Below are positions 60,839-64,000 of a stretch of 64,000 nucleotides of DNA, in pieces. Origin of the DNA: Candidatus Obscuribacterales bacterium (lineage in GTDB: Bacteria > Cyanobacteriota > Vampirovibrionia > Obscuribacterales > Obscuribacteraceae). Under the pieces are notes generated by a model. That model worked only from the letters and a program-made list of their open reading frames with translations. It did not search any database and was not told the origin of the DNA. Where the stretch lies: NCBI GenBank assembly GCA_021732085.1, contig JAKFVQ010000027.1, positions 248,001 to 312,000 of the forward strand, written 5' to 3'. The translations under genes and the position numbers were made by a program. Within the stretch, counting starts at the first letter, position 1. Every line of letters begins with the position of its first letter.

Positions 60839-60877
60839 AAGAGTGAAGACCAAGATGACATGAACTGGCTGCCTGCT

Positions 60878-63292
60878 CTAGGCAAAATTGACAACCGTAA
60901 CTCCATCGCCGCCTTCATAGGTTTCACCCGGGCGAAAATCGTTCTTGTAAGAACAGTTGCTCAGAAACGCGCGAACTGCGCTCTTGATTGCACCGGTACC
61001 ATGCCCATGAATTATCATGAGCGGAGAGACGTGTTGAAGATAGCCCGTATCAATAAATGTCTCTACTTTCTGAAGCGCTTCGTCAACTCTGAGCCCTCTC
61101 AAATCGAGCGTGTTGAAATCAGTTCTAACGAAAACCGGATCTTGTGCGGCTCTTTGCACCTTCGCATTCACACTGCTACTTCTATTATGACGAGAAGGCA
61201 TAACTCCAAATTGTTTGCTTTTTGCTGGTGGTTGAGAATTCATTGGCTCAAGATCTGCCATTGAAACTTTCACTTTCATGCGACCGATGCGCACAACTGC
61301 CTTTTCATCGCCCTCAGCAGGCAGCTCTTCGACTTGTCCTATCTGATTGAGCGAACGCACTTTTACTGTTTGTCCTTGCACAATTTTGCGTTGCGCTTCT
61401 TTATATTCATCCGGACTAAGCCAATCCAAGTCCTTTCTCAATATCTCGAGCTGTTCTTTCGCCTTTTGTGCTTGCGAAAGAGAAGGTGTTTTCTGAAGTT
61501 GAGCCGTAAGCTCGTTAATAAGCTTCTTCGCAGCGTCATACTCTTGTTCGAATTTGTTTGCTGACTCGGCTTTTGATTTCTTGAATTGAGCTTCGAGCGC
61601 ATTTTTGCGATCTTGCAATTCCTTCTTTAACTGTTCTACTTCAGCTTTCTCTTTCGTGATTTGGTCCTCGCGCTCGGCGACCGCGTGAAGGCGTTTTTCT
61701 ATCTCGTCAATTTTAATTTCGAGATCTTCTTTTTCATTTGCCAGAGACTGCTCGGCTGCGGCAACAAGCTCTTCGCTCAAACCAAGCCGCGCCGCAACCG
61801 CAATTGCTTTTGAACTGCCAGGAATCCCCGGGCGCATGCGATAACTCGGACGCAGAGTTTTCTCATCGAATTCCATGCTTGCGTTCTCAAACCCGGGAAA
61901 GCTGTGTGCAAGTGTTTTTAAGTCGCCGTAGTGGGTGCTGCAAATCGTAAGCGCACCACTTTTGCTGAGGTCGTTCAGAATTACTCTTGCAAGAACCACA
62001 CCTTCGCGTGGGTCCGTGCCTGCGCCGATTTCATCCAGTAATATCAAAGTGCCTTCACCAGCCCGCCGCAAAATCTCTATGATATTTCCCATGTGCGAAG
62101 AAAATGTTGATAGGTTTTGTTCAAGGGATTGCTCGTCACCGATGTCCGCATATATGCCTGAAAATATCCCAGCGGCAGACTTTTCGTCCACTGGCAAGAG
62201 TAATCCTGAGCGCATCATCAGGCAGAGCAGTCCGGCAGTTTTTAGATAAACGGTTTTGCCACCGGTGTTTGGCCCTGTGATAATTTGGCTGCGCAGTTCA
62301 TCGCCAAGAACTATGTCGTTTGGAATTACCGCTTCGAGGCTCGCAGATTGAAGGACCAGCAGGGGATGTCTTGCCAGGCGGAATTGAATCTTGGGCTCAT
62401 TTAAAAGTTCTGGTCGCTTGCCTTCGTACTTCCTGGCTAAACGGGCGCGCGCGACGATGAAGTCGAGTTCTACGAGTGTAAGAAATGTGGTATCAATGAC
62501 CTCGGCATGCTTTGAAGCAAGCGCACTCAATTCCCATAAAAGCCGCTCGATCTCCCGCTCGATCTCCGCTTCATTGATTCTCAATCTGTTCGTCAGCTCA
62601 ACAACAGAAAGCGGTTCAACATAAATTGTAAGACCTGAAGAAGAGCTGTCATGCACGACTCCATCAATTGACTGGCGCATGTTTGCCAAGACGGGAAGCA
62701 CGTGCCGTCCATTTCGAACTGTGTAGATGGGTTCCTGAAGGCACTTCGAGAGTTGCGGTGAATTGATGATGCGCAAAAGCTCGTCTTTGATTTGTTGTGT
62801 ATTTCGCAAAAGATCCCGTCGTAAGGATCTCAACTTCGGGCTAGCATCGTCGCGCACCGACGCGCTTTCATCAAGCACGTCATCGATAGCACGTACTAAT
62901 TCGTCGAGACTTGCGAGCTGTTTTACATACTCTTTAATGTTAGGAAAGTCATCATCTGAAATGCCGGAAAAGGTATTCTTGGTGCGCTTGCTCATCGAAA
63001 GAACTTTTCTAAGATCAAGCAACTCTCTTGCCGATATTGATGCGCCTGCACGCAGACGTCTGACCTGCTCTCGAATGTCTGGTAGCCCCTCCTGGGTTAA
63101 ATCCAGCCCCTCATACAGCAATTTCAGCGCTTCCTCACTTTCGTGCAGAAGAACCGTGATGATTGACGATGAATCTTTCGGTTCGAGTGATTTAGCAAGC
63201 TCAGCGCTGCAGGTAGATGAACACTCGTTTGCAAGATATGTCTTCAAACGAGTCCATTCAAGTGATTTTAGTGTGCGTGCTTCGAGGTCCAT
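60878..63292 (-). CDS. mutS2: Endonuclease MutS2
   Basis: 804 residues from ATG at 63292 (MDLEARTLKS), the usual MutS2 start; an earlier in-frame start would add 25 atypical residues. ATPase core: Walker A GPNTGGKTVYLKT, Walker B TLILLDEIGAGTDPREG, STHYGDLKTLA. A coiled coil with Lys/Glu follows (520-650), then a KOW-like linker, and the C-terminal Smr nuclease domain with LDLRGLRVDEAL and IIHGHGTGAIKSAVRAFL. MutS2 acts on recombination intermediates and in some bacteria on collided ribosomes. It lacks the mismatch-reading domain of MutS. No partner gene is adjacent. Confidence 0.95.
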   Translation of the reverse strand: MDLEARTLKSLEWTRLKTYLANECSSTCSAELAKSLEPKDSSSIITVLLHESEEALKLLYEGLDLTQEGLPDIREQVRRLRAGASISARELLDLRKVLSMSKRTKNTFSGISDDDFPNIKEYVKQLASLDELVRAIDDVLDESASVRDDASPKLRSLRRDLLRNTQQIKDELLRIINSPQLSKCLQEPIYTVRNGRHVLPVLANMRQSIDGVVHDSSSSGLTIYVEPLSVVELTNRLRINEAEIEREIERLLWELSALASKHAEVIDTTFLTLVELDFIVARARLARKYEGKRPELLNEPKIQFRLARHPLLVLQSASLEAVIPNDIVLGDELRSQIITGPNTGGKTVYLKTAGLLCLMMRSGLLLPVDEKSAAGIFSGIYADIGDEQSLEQNLSTFSSHMGNIIEILRRAGEGTLILLDEIGAGTDPREGVVLARVILNDLSKSGALTICSTHYGDLKTLAHSFPGFENASMEFDEKTLRPSYRMRPGIPGSSKAIAVAARLGLSEELVAAAEQSLANEKEDLEIKIDEIEKRLHAVAEREDQITKEKAEVEQLKKELQDRKNALEAQFKKSKAESANKFEQEYDAAKKLINELTAQLQKTPSLSQAQKAKEQLEILRKDLDWLSPDEYKEAQRKIVQGQTVKVRSLNQIGQVEELPAEGDEKAVVRIGRMKVKVSMADLEPMNSQPPAKSKQFGVMPSRHNRSSSVNAKVQRAAQDPVFVRTDFNTLDLRGLRVDEALQKVETFIDTGYLQHVSPLMIIHGHGTGAIKSAVRAFLSNCSYKNDFRPGETYEGGDGVTVVNFA

Positions 63293-63612
63293 TTCTCTGT
63301 TCTTTCTTTGCTTAGATCTTAAAAGATAACAGGGATAAATTGAAAGAAGGATAGGCATTACTCTCAATAGGAAGAAACGTAGTCATTCCTTTAAGCAGCT
63401 ACAGGAGTTCCTTCGGAAGAAAGGTAATCCATGGAGCCAGGCATGCTGATAGCCCATTATTGGCGTAGGCAGGCTCATGACTGTGTGTGTCGTTGTTCTC
63501 GCATAGGTGCGTCTTGCCTCATCCGAAAAGTTCACCGTGACAACCTGATTTGACTCACGAATGTTCCGTTGAAAAGTCGCGCTTTAGAGCCGATAATCTG
63601 GAGATGCCCTAT
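63293..63612. other. Spacer upstream of mutS2
   Basis: I see no supported gene or repeat here. The mutS2 start has only a weak ribosome site (AGAGAA). Confidence 0.45.
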
Positions 63613-63777
63613 CTACAGCATTCCTGTTCCAGGCCGAGTCTGTCCAAGTTCCATCTGAGCCTCATGCGAAGGTAGCGCCAGTGATGTCAGGATGGTAAAA
63701 ATAAGTACAGGTGGAACAATGAGACCACCACCAACAGTGGTGACAATCTCTTTAGCGGATTCTTTGCCTATCGCCAT
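63613..63777 (-). CDS. Small single-span membrane protein, 54 residues
   Basis: ATG at 63777 has GGAG four bases upstream. After a short charged start (MAIGKESAKE), residues 16-36 form one hydrophobic helix (GGGLIVPPVLIFTILTSLAL), then a polar tail of about 18 residues containing TRPGTG. It could be a membrane anchor or an uncleaved signal. It lies 81 bases downstream of the gene at the right edge on the same strand, so they may be one operon. No family is recognised. Codon use and the clean ribosome site support it. Confidence 0.55.
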   Translation of the reverse strand: MAIGKESAKEIVTTVGGGLIVPPVLIFTILTSLALPSHEAQMELGQTRPGTGML

Positions 63778-63858
63778 TTGCTCCGCGTTTCAAGCCGAAA
63801 CGATTTGGAGCCCTCAAAGGACTCTGACTTACTTGCGCGAAATCAAAAACAGATTTGA

Positions 63859-64000
63859 CTAAGCTACCGGATCAGGCGTAACTACTGTTGTAGCAGCTAC
63901 TTCCGTAGGAGCTGTTGCTGCCGTTGCCGCTGCTACTGCCACCGGTTGAGCTGGTGCAGGAGCGATTGCAGACAGGCTGTCCATCCCCATTTGATCCATC
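63859..64000 (-). CDS. C-terminal part of an Ala/Thr/Val/Pro-rich protein, partial
   Basis: A minus-strand frame enters from the right edge and stops with TAG at 63861-63859, 47 codons in view. The end is low complexity: alternating Ala, Thr, Val and Pro after MDQMGMDSLSAIAPA. ATG at 63999 could be a start, but the frame is open to the edge, so it may be the tail of a longer protein. Nothing else can be said. Confidence 0.5.
   Translation of the reverse strand, partial: MDQMGMDSLSAIAPAPAQPVAVAAATAATAPTEVAATTVVTPDPVA

Noticed and set aside
1..64000. tRNA, rRNA, insertion sequence or prophage
   Set aside because: A GGTTCGAAT near 26272 looked tRNA-like but lies inside the TadG-like gene with no cloverleaf. 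I saw no transposase, integrase or rRNA sequence.

Overview
The window (about 46-47% GC by eye) carries ordinary bacterial housekeeping genes on both strands between large accessory proteins. There is no rRNA or tRNA gene, so the organism is inferred. Futalosine-type menaquinone synthesis (MqnA), MutS2, LipM, a YgfZ-TPR fusion, Tad-type prepilin-like proteins, many secreted TPR proteins, very large low-complexity proteins and cyanobacterium-like gene content together suggest a non-photosynthetic relative of Cyanobacteria (Melainabacteria/Vampirovibrionia, Obscuribacter-like). This is a hypothesis.

Layout. 1-2624 (-): start of a huge secreted beta-repeat protein that runs off the left edge. 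2625-3957: spacer with two long palindromes, a terminator, a short frame without a normal start, and the lysC promoter and leader. 3958-6614 (+): lysC, a coiled-coil protein and a secreted protein. 6857-9460 (-): 5'-nucleotidase-type phosphoesterase fused to a Gly-rich module, preceded by a 47-bp tandem array. 10096-14173: secreted protein, lipM, pyrimidine-nucleoside phosphorylase, mqnA. 14186-17884: two secreted TPR proteins. 18135-21981: SDR, A-type Fe-S carrier, YgfZ-TPR, thioredoxin-fold protein. 22243-28608: Tad-like pilus/secretion locus. 28647-33662 (-): channel-like protein and a TetR/EmrA/EmrB efflux operon. 34188-40936: small acidic protein, Cys-motif membrane protein, phosphoribosyltransferase, MoaC-MoaB fusion, PotC-like permease, divergent histidine kinase and response regulator. 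41146-42233: tandem TPR paralogues. 42402-45428 (-): ileS with a full attenuation leader. 45884-50768: acidic protein, inositol monophosphatase, secreted protein, GT2 and GT-C-like membrane pair. 51005-59898 (-): two giant helical proteins. 60305-60838: 50-bp tandem array. 60878-64000 (-): mutS2, a 54-residue membrane protein and the end of another gene.

Main points. (1) ileS is preceded by a promoter, a nine-codon peptide MAIVAIIIN with four Ile codons, and mutually exclusive antiterminator and terminator hairpins, which is the layout of ribosome-mediated attenuation. (2) A palindrome family centred on GCGATATCGC occurs as two single 36-bp palindromes and as the core of two tandem arrays with 47-bp and 50-bp periods. 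All lie upstream of large minus-strand genes. (3) Three large proteins without signal peptides appear to share a Gly/Ala-rich hydrophobic module. (4) Divergent regulator genes are separated by a 10-bp inverted repeat whose arms carry the two ribosome binding sites. (5) lysC starts inside the stop codon of a 32-codon upstream frame.
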